NCBI GenBank assembly: GCA_016790515.1
Contig: JAEUOY010000079.1
Location: forward strand, 1-64,000
Reading direction: 5' to 3'
Source: Burkholderiaceae bacterium
Lineage (GTDB): Bacteria; Pseudomonadota; Gammaproteobacteria; Burkholderiales; Burkholderiaceae_C
Length of the DNA stretch: 64,000 nucleotides
Each line of letters begins with the position of its first letter. The first letter of the stretch is position 1. The translations under genes and the position numbers were made by a program. The notes below the pieces were generated by a model that ran no database searches, had not been told where the DNA came from, and was given only the letters and a program-made list of their open reading frames with translations. Of the stretch, positions 18,373 to 28,646 are shown in pieces.

Positions 18373-20303
18373 GCACCATCGAACAGGTCCCCGAAGCGGC
18401 GCTGGCCGAGGGCTTCGCCCGCCAGGTGCAGCGCTGGGCGACGGCCCGCGGCGCGAGCCCGCCCGCCGCCGCGGCGGTGGCGGCGGCGGCGCGGGCGGTC
18501 AGCCTGGCGACCAGCGACGGCCATGTCTGCCTCGACCTGGCCGAATGGCTGGCCCTGCCGCCGGGGGCAGACCCGGCGCCCGACCGCGCCGCGTGGCGCC
18601 AGCGGCTGCTGGGCTCGGGCCTGGTCGGCACGCCGCAGCAGCCGGGCGTGCTGCCGCTGATCCTCGACGCCGCCGATCGCCTGTACCTGCACCGCTACTT
18701 CGACTTCGAGCGCCGGCTGGCGCAGCGGCTGGTGCGCTGCATCGCCGCGCCGAATGAAGGCCTCGATGAAGGCCTCGACGGGGCGGACACCGCAGCGCTG
18801 CTGACCCGGCTGTTCGGCGCCGACGCTGTCGAGCCATCGCCCGACTGGCAGCGGCTGGCCGCCGCGCTGGCGCTGCGCAAGCGCCTGACGGTGATCAGCG
18901 GCGGCCCGGGCACCGGCAAGACCACCACCGTGGTCAACCTGCTGGCCTGCGTGCTGGCAGGCCAGCCGGGCTCGCGCATCGCGCTGGCCGCGCCCACCGG
19001 CAAGGCCGCGGCGCGGCTGGCCGAGGCGCTGCGCCAGCGCGCCGGCCACCTCGACGAGCCGCTGCGCCGGCTGCTGCCCGACGAAGCCTTCACGGTGCAC
19101 CGGCTGCTGGGCGTGCGGCCCGAGGGCAGCCCCGACGCCGCCGACGGGCCGTTCGTTCACCATGCCGGCAACCGCCTGCCGCTGGACCTGCTGGTGGTCG
19201 ACGAGGCCTCGATGCTCGACCTGGCGCTGGCCACCCGGCTGCTGGAGGCGGTGCCCGACAGCGCCCGCATCGTGCTGCTGGGCGACAAGGACCAGCTCGC
19301 CGCGGTGGCCGCGGGCGCGGTGTTCGCCGAGCTCGGCGCCGACCCGTCGCTGAGCCCCGCCTGCCGCGAGCAGCTCGGCGCGCTGTGCGCCGTCGCGCCG
19401 TCGCGCATCGTGCCGGCCGCGCCGCTGCAGCCCAGCGTGCTCGCCGACAGCGTGGTCTGGTTCGACCGCAACTTCCGCTTCGCCGCCGATTCGGGCATCG
19501 GCCGGCTCGCCGCCGACACCGTCGCCGGCCGCAGCGACGCGCTGCTGGGCTGGCTGCGGGCCGGCGCCGACGCCTCGGTGCAGTGGCTGGCCGACGCCGA
19601 CGAGACCTTGACGCCGGCCATGCTGGCGGCGATCGACCAGGGCTTTGCCGGCTACCTCGCCGCGCTGCGCGCGGGCCTGGCCGATGCCGACGCGCCGGCG
19701 CGCATCACCGAGGCCTTCGGCGCCTTCCGCGTGCTGTGCGCGCTGCAGGACGGGCCGCGCGGCGTCGCCGCGGTCAACCAGGCCGTCGGCCGCCGCGTCG
19801 TGCAGGCGCTGGGCGAGGTCGCGCCACGGCCCGACCCGCGCTCGGCGTGGTTCACCGGCCGGCCGGTGATGGTGCTGCGCAACGATGCCGCGCTGAAGCT
19901 GTTCAACGGCGACATCGGCATCACGCTGCCCGGTGCCGACGGCGCGCTGCAGGTCGTCTTCCCCGCCGCCGACGGGGGCTTTCGCGCGCTGTCGCCGCTG
20001 CGGCTGCCGCCGCACCAGACCGCCTTCGCGATGACGGTGCACAAGTCGCAGGGCTCGGAATTCGACGCGGTGCTGGTGCTGCTGCCGGCGCGCCAGAGCC
20101 GGGTGCTGAGCCGCGAGCTGGTCTACACCGCGGTCACCCGGGCGCGGCGCCGCGTCGCGCTGGCCGCCCCGGCGCCGGTGCTGGCCGCGGCGCTGCAGGC
20201 GGTCACGCGTCGCCACTCGGGGCTGCTGGACCGGCTGCGCGAGGCGGTGGCCGCAACGGCCGGAGCGGCCGCGACGGTGGCGCCCGCGGTCCCGCCGGTG
20301 TAG
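18369..20303 (+). CDS. recD: RecBCD subunit RecD (5'-3' helicase)
   Basis: 644 residues from GTG 18369, overlapping the recB stop by 4 bp (GTGA). The large open frame upstream in this phase is a shadow of recB. Helicase superfamily 1B motifs: [16 protein letters not shown] near residue 178, [56 protein letters not shown], and [13 protein letters not shown]. It has the usual N-terminal RecB-contact domain. The recC-recB-recD order with double 4-bp overlaps implies strict co-translation of the subunits. Confidence 0.95.
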   Translation: MSTIEQVPEAALAEGFARQVQRWATARGASPPAAAAVAAAARAVSLATSDGHVCLDLAEWLALPPGADPAPDRAAWRQRLLGSGLVGTPQQPGVLPLILDAADRLYLHRYFDFERRLAQRLVRCIAAPNEGLDEGLDGADTAALLTRLFGADAVEPSPDWQRLAAALALRKRLTVISGGPGTGKTTTVVNLLACVLAGQPGSRIALAAPTGKAAARLAEALRQRAGHLDEPLRRLLPDEAFTVHRLLGVRPEGSPDAADGPFVHHAGNRLPLDLLVVDEASMLDLALATRLLEAVPDSARIVLLGDKDQLAAVAAGAVFAELGADPSLSPACREQLGALCAVAPSRIVPAAPLQPSVLADSVVWFDRNFRFAADSGIGRLAADTVAGRSDALLGWLRAGADASVQWLADADETLTPAMLAAIDQGFAGYLAALRAGLADADAPARITEAFGAFRVLCALQDGPRGVAAVNQAVGRRVVQALGEVAPRPDPRSAWFTGRPVMVLRNDAALKLFNGDIGITLPGADGALQVVFPAADGGFRALSPLRLPPHQTAFAMTVHKSQGSEFDAVLVLLPARQSRVLSRELVYTAVTRARRRVALAAPAPVLAAALQAVTRRHSGLLDRLREAVAATAGAAATVAPAVPPV

Positions 20304-20338
20304 GCTGGCCGGACCGCCAACCGCCTGAGGAGCACCGC

Positions 20339-20548
20339 ATGTCGAGCCATGTCTACAAGATGCTGGAACTCGTCGGATCGTCGACCGTCGGCACCGACGA
20401 CGCGATCCGCAACGCCATCGCGACGGCGTCGAAGACGCTGCGCCACATCGACTGGTTCGAGGTGCTCGAGACGCGCGGCCACATCGCCGACGGCAAGGTG
20501 GCGCATTTCCAGGTCACGCTGAAGGTCGGCTTCAGGCTCGAGGCCTGA
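20339..20548 (+). CDS. Dodecin, flavin-storage protein
   Basis: 69 residues, the standard dodecin length. Diagnostic pieces are [14 protein letters not shown] at the N-terminus, [22 protein letters not shown] with the flavin-stacking Trp, and [15 protein letters not shown] at the end. Dodecins form hollow 12-mers that bind FMN or riboflavin in stacked pairs and buffer free flavin. The start is supported by GAGGAG seven bases upstream. It lies 35 bp after recD on the same strand but has no functional link to it. Confidence 0.92.
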   Translation: MSSHVYKMLELVGSSTVGTDDAIRNAIATASKTLRHIDWFEVLETRGHIADGKVAHFQVTLKVGFRLEA

Positions 20549-20572
20549 ATCCCGCCTGATCCGGGCCGGCCT

Positions 20573-21733
20573 TCAGCGGCTCAGGCCGCGCGCCGCGACC
20601 GGCCAGATCGCCTCGACGATGCCGCCGCGCAGCGCAACGATGTCGTCGTGCAGGTTCAGCGTCGGGTCGCAATGGCCCGGCACCAGCAGCAGCTGTGCGC
20701 CCAGTTCAGGCCGCGGCGCGGCCGCGTCGCGGCAGCGGACGATGCCGTGCTCGTCGTTGGCCGCGGCGTAGACGAGCTGCGGGCTCTCGGCGCCGGCGTG
20801 CCAGACCGTGGGCAGGCCCGAGTCGACCGCCAGCGACTTGAGCCCGGCGTCGACGATCACCCGCGTGCCGTCGCCGACGCTCATCACCGTGCAGGCGAGG
20901 AACAGGCTGTGCTCGAAGCGCCATGCCGAAGACGCATCGTTGCGGCCGTAGTCGCCGTCCATGAAGACGTACGAGCCCGGCTGCAGCTCGGTGTAGACGC
21001 CGCTGGCCAGGTCGAACTCGACGCTGCCGGTGCCGCCGCCGGTCACCGTCGGGCAGGCGACGCCGGCCTGCGCGAGCGCCGCGACGACCTCGCCGGCGCG
21101 CGCCGCGGCGCGTTGCGCGGCGTCGCGCCGGTCGGCCTGGCGCCGCACGTGCTGCACCCCACCCTGGTAGGCCTGCAGCCCGCCGAAGCGCAGCTGCGGG
21201 TGCGCCGCCAGCGCGTCGAGCAGGCGCAGCACCGCCGGCGCGTCGGGCACGCCGCAGCGGCCCTGGCCGATGTCGACCTCGACGAACACCGCCAGGGCGC
21301 TGCCGTGGCGGGCCGTGGCCTCGGCCAGCGCGGCCACCTGCGCGGGATGGTCGACGCAGACGCTGAAGCGGCCCTGCCGCGCCATGCGCGCCAGCAGGTC
21401 GGCCTTGGCCGCCCCGACGACCTCGTTGCTGACGTGGATGTCGGCGATGCCGGCGGCCAGGAAGGGCAAGGCCTCGCTGACCTTCTGGCAGCAGATGCCG
21501 ACTGCCCCGCGCCGCAGCTGCGCCAGTGCGATCGCCGGGCACTTGTGCGCCTTGGCATGCGGGCGCAGCGCGACGCCGGCGGCGCCGGCGGCGGCCTGCA
21601 GGCGGTCGAGGTTGCGCTCGAACGCGTCGAGGTCGAGGACCAGCGCGGGGGTGTCGACCGCCGTGAGCGGGTCGCCCGGGCGGGCCGCGGGCGGCAGGGC
21701 CAGGTTCGGAGGGTATGCAGTGGTCTGGGTCAT
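20573..21733 (-). CDS. D-threonine aldolase-like PLP enzyme (DSD1/alanine racemase-N fold)
   Basis: 386 residues. An N-terminal alanine-racemase-type barrel carries the PLP lysine (K61 in RPHAKAHK) and GGGTGSVEFDLAS for phosphate binding. The C-terminal metal site reads PGHCDPTLNLHDDIVALRGG, as in metal-dependent D-threonine and D-3-hydroxyaspartate aldolases. The expected reaction is cleavage of a D-beta-hydroxy-amino acid to glycine plus an aldehyde; the exact substrate cannot be told from sequence. It is last in an apparent four-gene operon, 23 bp after mtnA. Confidence 0.85.
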   Translation of the reverse strand: MTQTTAYPPNLALPPAARPGDPLTAVDTPALVLDLDAFERNLDRLQAAAGAAGVALRPHAKAHKCPAIALAQLRRGAVGICCQKVSEALPFLAAGIADIHVSNEVVGAAKADLLARMARQGRFSVCVDHPAQVAALAEATARHGSALAVFVEVDIGQGRCGVPDAPAVLRLLDALAAHPQLRFGGLQAYQGGVQHVRRQADRRDAAQRAAARAGEVVAALAQAGVACPTVTGGGTGSVEFDLASGVYTELQPGSYVFMDGDYGRNDASSAWRFEHSLFLACTVMSVGDGTRVIVDAGLKSLAVDSGLPTVWHAGAESPQLVYAAANDEHGIVRCRDAAAPRPELGAQLLLVPGHCDPTLNLHDDIVALRGGIVEAIWPVAARGLSR

Positions 21734-21756
21734 GGTTGCCGGGTTCGCCTGCTGGT

Positions 21757-22832
21757 TCAGCCCGCCGCCCGCAGCGCGGCCTCATTGGCCGGCCACACGC
21801 CGCGTTCGGTGACCAGGCCGGTCACCAGCCGTGCCGGCGTGACGTCGAAGGCCGGGTTCAGCGCCGCGCTGCCGTCGGGCACCAGCTGCACCTCGGCGAG
21901 GCCGCCGTCGGCGGCGCGGCCGCTGACATGCGTCAGCTCGCGCGCCGACCGATGCTCGATCGGGATCTCGGCCAGGCCGTCGTGCAGCCTGCGGTCCAGC
22001 GTCGACAGCGGCATCGCGACGTAGAACGGCACGCCGTTGTCATGCGCGGCCAGCGCCTTCAGGTAGGTGCCGATCTTGTTGCAGACGTCGCCGCGGGCGC
22101 TCACCCGGTCGGCTCCGACGATCACCACATCGACCTGGCCGTGCTGCATCAGGTGGCCGCCGGCGTTGTCGGCGATCACCGTGTGGGCCACGCCCTGCTG
22201 GCCCAGCTCCCAGGCCGTCAGGCTGGCGCCCTGGTTGCGCGGCCGGGTCTCGTCGACCCAGACATGCACCGCCAGCCCGGCCGCCTGGGCCTGGTAGACC
22301 GGCGCCAGCGCGGTGCCCCAGTCGACCGTCGCCAGCCAGCCGGCGTTGCAGTGGGTCAGCAGGTTCAGCGGCCGGCCAGGGCTGTGCGCCGCCAGCGCCT
22401 GCAGCAGCGCCAGGCCGTGGCGGCCGATCGCGGCGTTGACCGCGACGTCCTCGTCGGCGATGGCCTCGGCCTCTCGCCAGGCCGCCGCCTGCCGCTGCGG
22501 CAGCGGCAGCGGCAGCAGCGCGGCCAGCATGCGCGAGGTGGCCCAGGCCAGGTTCACCGCGGTCGGTCGGGCGCCGTCCAGCGTCGTCTTGGCCGCATGC
22601 AGCGCCTCGTCGTCCACCGCATCGGCGCATTGCAGCGCGATGCCGCAGGCGGCCGTGGCGCCGATCAGCGGCGCGCCGCGCACCACCATCTCGGCGATCG
22701 CCGCCCTGACATCGGCCAGGCTGGACAGGCGGGCGACCTCCAGCCGGTGCGGCAGCCGGCGCTGGTCGATCGCGAAGCAGGCCCGCCGATCCGGCGCCGG
22801 CCACAGGCTGCGGCGATGGACGCCGGCGACCT

Positions 22833-22836
<4 letters not shown>
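21757..22836 (-). CDS. mtnA: S-methyl-5-thioribose-1-phosphate isomerase
   Basis: 359 residues from GTG 22836, overlapping the mtnP stop by 4 bp (GTGA). Family motifs: AEMVVRGAPLIGATAACG, the catalytic Cys in LLTHCNAGWLATVDWGTA, QGASLTAWELGQQG, the catalytic Asp in IVGADRVSARGDVCNKIGTY, and FYVAMPLSTLD. It converts the open product of MTA phosphorolysis into methylthioribulose-1-phosphate in methionine salvage. The open frame running further upstream is a shadow of mtnP. Confidence 0.94.
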
Positions 22837-23747
<911 letters not shown>

Positions 23748-23762
23748 GAACGCTCCGTCAGT

Positions 23763-24794
23763 TCAGGAAACCGCATTGTCGACGGCCGCGGCGCCGAGCC
23801 GGGCCTGGTGGGCCTGCCGGGCCACCTCGCGCAGCGGCAGCACCTTCATCCGGTGGTCGCTCCAGACCTGGCGCCAGCGGCGCGCGCCGGGGCAGCCGTT
23901 CCACAGCCCCAGCATGTGGCGGCTGATGTGCGGCCAGGGCACGCCGTGGGCGGCCTGCTGGGCGTCGGCGTAGTCCCACATCCGTTCTTCGAGTGCCAGG
24001 CGCCAGTCGTCGTCGACCGCCGGCGCGCTGCCCTCGAGCCAGAAGCGCGCGTCCCAATCGGCCATCAGGCTCGGGTGGTGGTAGGCCTCGCGGCCGATCA
24101 TCACGCCGTCGACCACGGCCAGCTGCTCGGCGATCCGGTCGTTGCTGCGCAGCCCGCCGTTGATCAGCACCGTCAGCTGTGGCATCTCGCGCTTGAGCCG
24201 GTGCACCAGCTCGTAACGCAGCGGCGGCAGCTCGCGGTTGTCCTTGGGGCTGATGCCCTGCAGCCAGGCGTTGCGGGCGTGCACGATGAACACCGTGCAG
24301 CCGGCCTCGGCCACGGTGGCGACGAAGTCGCGCAGGAAGTCGTAGCGCTCGATGCGGTCGATGCCGATGCGGTGCTTCACCGTCACCGGCAGGTCGTCGC
24401 CCAGCACGTCGCGCATCGCCTTCACGCCGTCGCGCACCAGCGCCGGCTCGGCCATCAGGCAGGCGCCGAAGGCGCCGCGCTGGACCCGTTCGCTCGGGCA
24501 GCCGCAATTCAGGTTGATCTCGTCGTAGCCCCATTGCCGCGCCAGCCGCGCGGCCTGCGCCAGCTCGGCCGGCTCGCTGCCGCCAACCTGCAGCGCCAGC
24601 GGATGCTCCGCGGCGTCGAAGTCCAGGTGGCGCCGCAGGTCGCCGTGCAGCAGCGCGCCGGTGGTCACCATCTCGGTGTAGAGCCGGGTGCGGCGGGTGA
24701 TCAGACGGTGGAAGAACCGGCAGTGGCGGTCGGTCCAGTCCATCATCGGCGCGACGGACAGGCGCCAGGGGCTGAGTGTTTGTCTGGATTGCAC
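23763..24794 (-). CDS. dusA: tRNA-dihydrouridine synthase A
   Basis: 343 residues from GTG 24794. An alternative ATG at 24869 adds 25 residues that do not look conserved; family members usually start about ten residues before WRLSVAPMMDWTD, which fits the GTG. Motifs: the FMN barrel, LYTEMVTTGALLHG, the catalytic Cys in INLNCGCPSERVQ, VKHRIGID, IVHARNAWLQGISPKDNRE, INGGLRS and GVMIGREAYHHPS. It reduces uridines in the D-loop of tRNA (U20/U20a in E. coli). First gene of the salvage operon. Confidence 0.93.
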   Translation of the reverse strand: MQSRQTLSPWRLSVAPMMDWTDRHCRFFHRLITRRTRLYTEMVTTGALLHGDLRRHLDFDAAEHPLALQVGGSEPAELAQAARLARQWGYDEINLNCGCPSERVQRGAFGACLMAEPALVRDGVKAMRDVLGDDLPVTVKHRIGIDRIERYDFLRDFVATVAEAGCTVFIVHARNAWLQGISPKDNRELPPLRYELVHRLKREMPQLTVLINGGLRSNDRIAEQLAVVDGVMIGREAYHHPSLMADWDARFWLEGSAPAVDDDWRLALEERMWDYADAQQAAHGVPWPHISRHMLGLWNGCPGARRWRQVWSDHRMKVLPLREVARQAHQARLGAAAVDNAVS

Positions 24795-25150
24795 TGATCC
24801 CCTCGATCCCGGCCCGGCACCTTGCGCCACGAATGAAACGCCTGCATCGACCCTCGCGACGCGGTTCATGCATGGTAATCAATCGGTTGAGCACGGTGAT
24901 CGGGCTTCGGCGCGCAGGGCCGTGACGCCCTTGCGGTCCGCCCTGCCCGGTGCCGGTGCTGCCGATTCGCCACGACCCTCGCACCTGCCGTCGCGGACGC
25001 GATCCGCGCCGACGAAATGCGCAACCTGGAGCAGCGCCCGGCTTCCTGTCCCAGCCAGCCTTCGGGCCACGCAGTCGGCAGGCTGCAGGACGCCCGGCGA
25101 CCCCGAGCGGCCCCAGGGAATCAGGGCGAGCAGTCACCCGCTGCCAGCGG
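24795..25150. other. Intergenic region between dusA and the COG0523 gene
   Basis: About 356 bp lacking a convincing gene. It should contain the dusA operon promoter. I looked here for the missing C-terminal domain of the neighbouring COG0523 GTPase in all three minus frames and found nothing resembling it. Small open frames here are short and unlike any family I know. Confidence 0.5.
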
Positions 25151-25771
25151 TCAGCCCTTGGCGGCCACGCACTGCGCCAGCCCGTCGAGCGGCAGGTCGT
25201 CGATGGCGGCCACGCCGTGTCCCGCTTCGCCGATCCTGGCGCGCGGGTTCATCTGCACCGGGCGCTGGCGCAGCCGCGCCACGTCGGCCGGTTGGACCAC
25301 GTCGGTCTGGGTGATCAGGATGCGGTCGGCAAATCCCACCTGCTCCTGGGCCTCGTGGTGCTCGTCGAGCTGTTGCGGCGCAGGCCTGGCGTCGACCATC
25401 GTGACGATGGCGTCCAGCAGGTACTGCCGGCCGATCTCCTCGTCGACGAAGAAGGTCTGCGCCACCGGGGCAGGGTCGGCGAGACCCGTGGTCTCGATGA
25501 TCACGCGGTCGAATTCCAGCTGCCCGGCTGCCTTCCTGGCGTGCAGCTCGCCGAGGATGCGCACCAGGTCGCCGCGCACGGTGCAGCAGATGCAGCCGTT
25601 GTTCATCTCGATGACCTGCTCGCCCTGGTCCTGCACCAGCAGTTCGTTGTCGATGCCGGCCTCGCCGAACTCGTTCTCGATCACCGCGATGCAGTGCCCG
25701 TGCTGCTCCTTCAGGATGCGGTTCAGCAGCGTGGTCTTGCCGCTGCCCGGGAAGCCGGTGAGGATGGTCAC
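25151..25771 (-). CDS. COG0523 (CobW/ZagA-like) metal-chaperone GTPase, short form with damaged start
   Basis: 206 residues if read from GTG 25771. GTPase motifs: TILTGFPGSGKTTLLNRIL, the metal-binding CxCC in MNNGCICCTVRGDL, ETTGLADP, and LITQTD in the NKxD position. The usual C-terminal CobW domain of about 100 residues is absent. An ATG at 25785 with a good GGAG site reads M-S-L-T-P then stops; adding one base in the adjacent run of Cs would give the family-typical start MSLTPVTILTGF. A one-base loss is therefore likely, with possible rescue from GTG. It is last in the leftward zinc cluster. The family delivers Zn to client enzymes under zinc starvation. Confidence 0.65.
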   Translation of the reverse strand: MTILTGFPGSGKTTLLNRILKEQHGHCIAVIENEFGEAGIDNELLVQDQGEQVIEMNNGCICCTVRGDLVRILGELHARKAAGQLEFDRVIIETTGLADPAPVAQTFFVDEEIGRQYLLDAIVTMVDARPAPQQLDEHHEAQEQVGFADRILITQTDVVQPADVARLRQRPVQMNPRARIGEAGHGVAAIDDLPLDGLAQCVAAKG

Positions 25772-25816
25772 GGGGTGAGGCTCATGGGCCGTTCTCCAGA
25801 GGGGCGGACGCCATGA

Positions 25817-26566
25817 CTAGGCGCGTGGGGCCGAGCCGTTGCGCAGCGCGCTCGAAGCGCCGTACGCCGACAGCGCGAGCGCGACGCAGGCTCCGCTGGG
25901 GGCATCGAAGCCCCAGCTGGCGGCCAGGCCTGCCGCGCAGGCGGCCACCGCACCGGCCCAGGCCAGAAGGCGAGCGGCGCCGGCGCGTTGCCACAGCGCC
26001 GGTGCGATCAGCGCGGCGAATACCAGGAACAGGCCGAGCACCGGCACGGCCAGGCTGGCCACGATCGCAAACAAGGGGAAGAAGACGCCGTCTCGCGCCA
26101 GGCGCCGGCCGGCCACCAGCACCACCGCGGCACAGACGGCCAGCACCGCCACCTGGGGCCACTGGGCCCACAGCACGTCGGCGGCGAGCAGCTCGGACAT
26201 GCGCTCGCGGCCATGCGGGTCCTGGCGCGCGCCCAGCAGTGCGACGCTGGCGCCCAGCACGTACAGCAGCCCGATCAGCGCCTCGCGCTGCTCGGGCCAG
26301 CGGCGCGACAGCAGCGCCACGGCGCCAGCGCAGGCCAGTGCGCCGGCCACGGCGAACGCCTGGGTGGCGAGCCAGTCGGGGTGATCCACCAGCGAACCCA
26401 CCCACAGCGCCGAGGCAGCCGCGGCCTGCGCGACGGCGAGGTCGATGAACACCACGCCGCGCGCCAGCACCTGCGCACCCAGCGGCGCCAGGGCCAGCAC
26501 GCCGAACAGCAGCGCGGCCATCGGCAGCTCGAACCAGGCATGCCGCAACAGTGCCTGCACGCTCAC
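25817..26566 (-). CDS. ABC-3 family metal (zinc) transporter permease
   Basis: 249 residues from GTG 26566, overlapping the binding-protein stop by 4 bp (GTGA). It has seven or eight predicted hydrophobic helices. ABC-3/ZnuB-like signatures are GVVFIDLAVAQAAAASALWVG near the N-terminus and FLVFAALIAPALWQ near the C-terminus, where transported-metal permeases have an L-L-P-x-A-x-A segment. No ATPase gene accompanies it on this strand; the nearest is 4 kb away in the rightward operon. It would take zinc from the adjacent binding protein into the cytoplasm. Confidence 0.85.
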   Translation of the reverse strand: MSVQALLRHAWFELPMAALLFGVLALAPLGAQVLARGVVFIDLAVAQAAAASALWVGSLVDHPDWLATQAFAVAGALACAGAVALLSRRWPEQREALIGLLYVLGASVALLGARQDPHGRERMSELLAADVLWAQWPQVAVLAVCAAVVLVAGRRLARDGVFFPLFAIVASLAVPVLGLFLVFAALIAPALWQRAGAARLLAWAGAVAACAAGLAASWGFDAPSGACVALALSAYGASSALRNGSAPRA

Positions 26567-27501
26567 CGCCCGGCCACCTGCAGCAGTTCGCGCAGCAGGC
26601 CGTCGAACCAATGTGCGAGCTCACGCTCGCCGCCGTCGTCGGGCACCGTGGCGGGCAACACCAGCAAGGGCACGCGTGCGCCGGCGCTCGCCAGTTGCCC
26701 GCTGAGCCAGCGACCCGGGCGCGGGTCCTGGTAGCCCGAGATCACCACGGCCATCGGCGGTGCTGCACGCAGACCGTCCAGCAGGCGCTGCAGATGCCCG
26801 GGCGTCGGCGACATGCCCGGCTTGGGCTCCAGGTCGGCCGTCTGCCGGATGCCCAGCCAGTGCCACAGGTAGCCGAACCCGGTGTGCTGCGCCGCCACCT
26901 GCCGGCCGCGCAGCGGCGCAGCGAGACGCTCCCACTCGAGGATGCGTTGCCGCCAACGCAGCTCGAACGCCGAGCGGCGCGCCTCGATGCCGGCACGTTC
27001 GGCGGGCGCTTCCTTGCCCAGGCGCTCGGCAAGTGCCTGGGTCACTTCGAGCAGCTTGCGCGGATGCACATGCAGGTGCGGGTTGCCCTCGGCATGCACG
27101 TCACCGGCCCAGGGCGTGCCGATGGCGCCGGGTTGCGGATCGATCAGCTCCACATGATCGGCGGCAAGGAACACGTCGCGCGCGCGCGCATTGCCGGCAC
27201 GCTCCTGCAGCGACGGCAGCCAGCCCGACTCGAGCGACGCGCCGGTGCACACCGCCAGATCGGCCGAGCGCAGCTGTGCGATCAGCGCCGGCCGCGCCTC
27301 GATGTGATGCGGATCCTGCCCTGCGTGCGTGGCCACGTGCACACGCGCCGTGGGCAGCAGCACACGCGTCAGCGCGGCCCACTCGGGCTCGCAGGCGAAC
27401 ACGGTGAACGCGGCGGCCGGCGTCGCCAGCCCCAGGCTCGCCCACACCGGCAAGACGGCGCCAAGCCGCCCCAGGCCCCGTTCAGTAGGCGTGCGCACCA
27501 T
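26563..27501 (-). CDS. Zinc ABC transporter substrate-binding protein (cluster A-I)
   Basis: 312 residues with a signal peptide ending TPAAA. Metal-ligand histidines occur in the family positions: VHVATHAGQDPHHIEARP, and GDVHAEGNPHLHVHPRKLLE, a short His-rich segment. Other features are LAVCTGASLESGWLP and VISGYQDPRPGRWLSGQLAS. It has no long His-rich loop as in enterobacterial ZnuA. It overlaps the beta-barrel gene upstream by 20 bp and the permease downstream by 4 bp. It differs clearly from the second binding protein at 32370, so the two probably serve different affinities or donors. Confidence 0.85.
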   Translation of the reverse strand: MVRTPTERGLGRLGAVLPVWASLGLATPAAAFTVFACEPEWAALTRVLLPTARVHVATHAGQDPHHIEARPALIAQLRSADLAVCTGASLESGWLPSLQERAGNARARDVFLAADHVELIDPQPGAIGTPWAGDVHAEGNPHLHVHPRKLLEVTQALAERLGKEAPAERAGIEARRSAFELRWRQRILEWERLAAPLRGRQVAAQHTGFGYLWHWLGIRQTADLEPKPGMSPTPGHLQRLLDGLRAAPPMAVVISGYQDPRPGRWLSGQLASAGARVPLLVLPATVPDDGGERELAHWFDGLLRELLQVAGR

Positions 27502-28636
27502 GAGCCCCGAAAGCGATCACGTACTGCAGTTGCACCGTGCGCTTCGCCGGATCGGCGAACCCGACCGCGTCCCATTGGGTCGTGAACTGCAGCCGCAGCG
27601 ACTGCATGTGGCTGGGCTTCCAGACCGCCATCAGCGCCGCCTCGCGCAGCAGGCCGTTGTCGAAGTGCTCGCCGTGCTGGATGCGCACGCGCAGCCAGTC
27701 GGCGCGGGCGCCCACCTCCCAATCGGGCCGGAAGCGCCAGACCCCCCGGATCGAGTTCGACTCGTCGCGGTCCTGCGGCGTGGCGTAGCGGTTCAGATCG
27801 GTGATGCGCCCCGCCTCGAAGCCCGCGCGCAGCTGCTGATTGCGGCTGTTGCCGTCGGGCGCCCATTTCCAGACGCCGTCGATCATCCAGGTCTTGCCGC
27901 CGGTGAACTGCGCGCCGTGGTGGTGGTCGTGGTCGTGCTCGTCCTCTTCTTCTGCATGGTCCTCGACGGCTGCCTCGCGGCGGTTGCGGATGTACGACAG
28001 GCCCAGCTGCCAGCTGTGCGAACGCCCGAGGTCGGCGCCGGTCTTGACGACGAAGGTCGTCACCCCGGGTCGGCCCGGCTCGTTGGCGGTCTCTTCGACC
28101 AGGCGCTTGCCTCGGAAGGCCTCGACGCCGAGCATCAGGTAGAACGGCGTCGGCGCGGTCCAGTTCAGGCGCAGCCCGTCGTCGTTCCAGTGACCGCCGT
28201 AGAACCCGCGGTACAGCAGCGGACGCTCGACGAAGTCGTCCGCGTGCGGGTGCTGCTGGTTCAGGTAGCCGATCTGCGACGCGAAACGGCCGGCCCGCAT
28301 CTGCAGCCCGGCTGGCAGGCGCGTGGTCTCGAGCCAGGCCTCCTCGAGGGCGCCCTCGAGCTTGCGCTCGTGCGTCTCGACGGTGGCGGTGAGCTTGGCC
28401 GTGAACCACGAGCCCAGCGGGCCGCTGGCCGTGAGGTCGCTGTGGCCGAGCTGCGGCCCCTGGTCGCGGCCGCCGAGGGCGAGCGTGTGGGTGGTGTAGG
28501 CGACATCCAGCACCGCGCCGAACTGCCAGCCGCCGAGGCCGGGGGCGCCCTGGGCGCGGGCGTGGCCGGGCAGTGCACAGAAGGTGGCCAGCAGCATCAG
28601 GCACGGCCACGTGGCACGAACGCATGCGGTTCTCAA
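27482..28636 (-). CDS. Outer-membrane beta-barrel protein with His-rich loop, zinc-linked
   Basis: 384 residues from TTG 28636, chosen because GAGGAG lies nine bases upstream and a signal peptide follows (LMLLATFCALPGHARAQ). The body has alternating amphipathic strands and ends in aromatic Tyr. Residues 226-241 form an acidic and His-rich loop containing HDHDHHHG, likely exposed and metal-binding. No TonB box or plug domain is visible, so it is more porin-like than a TonB receptor. Its place between the aztD-like gene and the binding-protein gene suggests zinc passage over the outer membrane; that is inference. Confidence 0.75.
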   Translation of the reverse strand: MRTACVRATWPCLMLLATFCALPGHARAQGAPGLGGWQFGAVLDVAYTTHTLALGGRDQGPQLGHSDLTASGPLGSWFTAKLTATVETHERKLEGALEEAWLETTRLPAGLQMRAGRFASQIGYLNQQHPHADDFVERPLLYRGFYGGHWNDDGLRLNWTAPTPFYLMLGVEAFRGKRLVEETANEPGRPGVTTFVVKTGADLGRSHSWQLGLSYIRNRREAAVEDHAEEEDEHDHDHHHGAQFTGGKTWMIDGVWKWAPDGNSRNQQLRAGFEAGRITDLNRYATPQDRDESNSIRGVWRFRPDWEVGARADWLRVRIQHGEHFDNGLLREAALMAVWKPSHMQSLRLQFTTQWDAVGFADPAKRTVQLQYVIAFGAHGAHAY

Positions 28637-28646
28637 TGCGTGCTCC

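Noticed and set aside
25782-26624. 280-codon minus-strand frame over the zinc permease
   Set aside because: Low-complexity Gly/Arg/Ala sequence; the overlapping frame 25817-26566 has membrane helices and permease motifs and is coupled to its neighbour.
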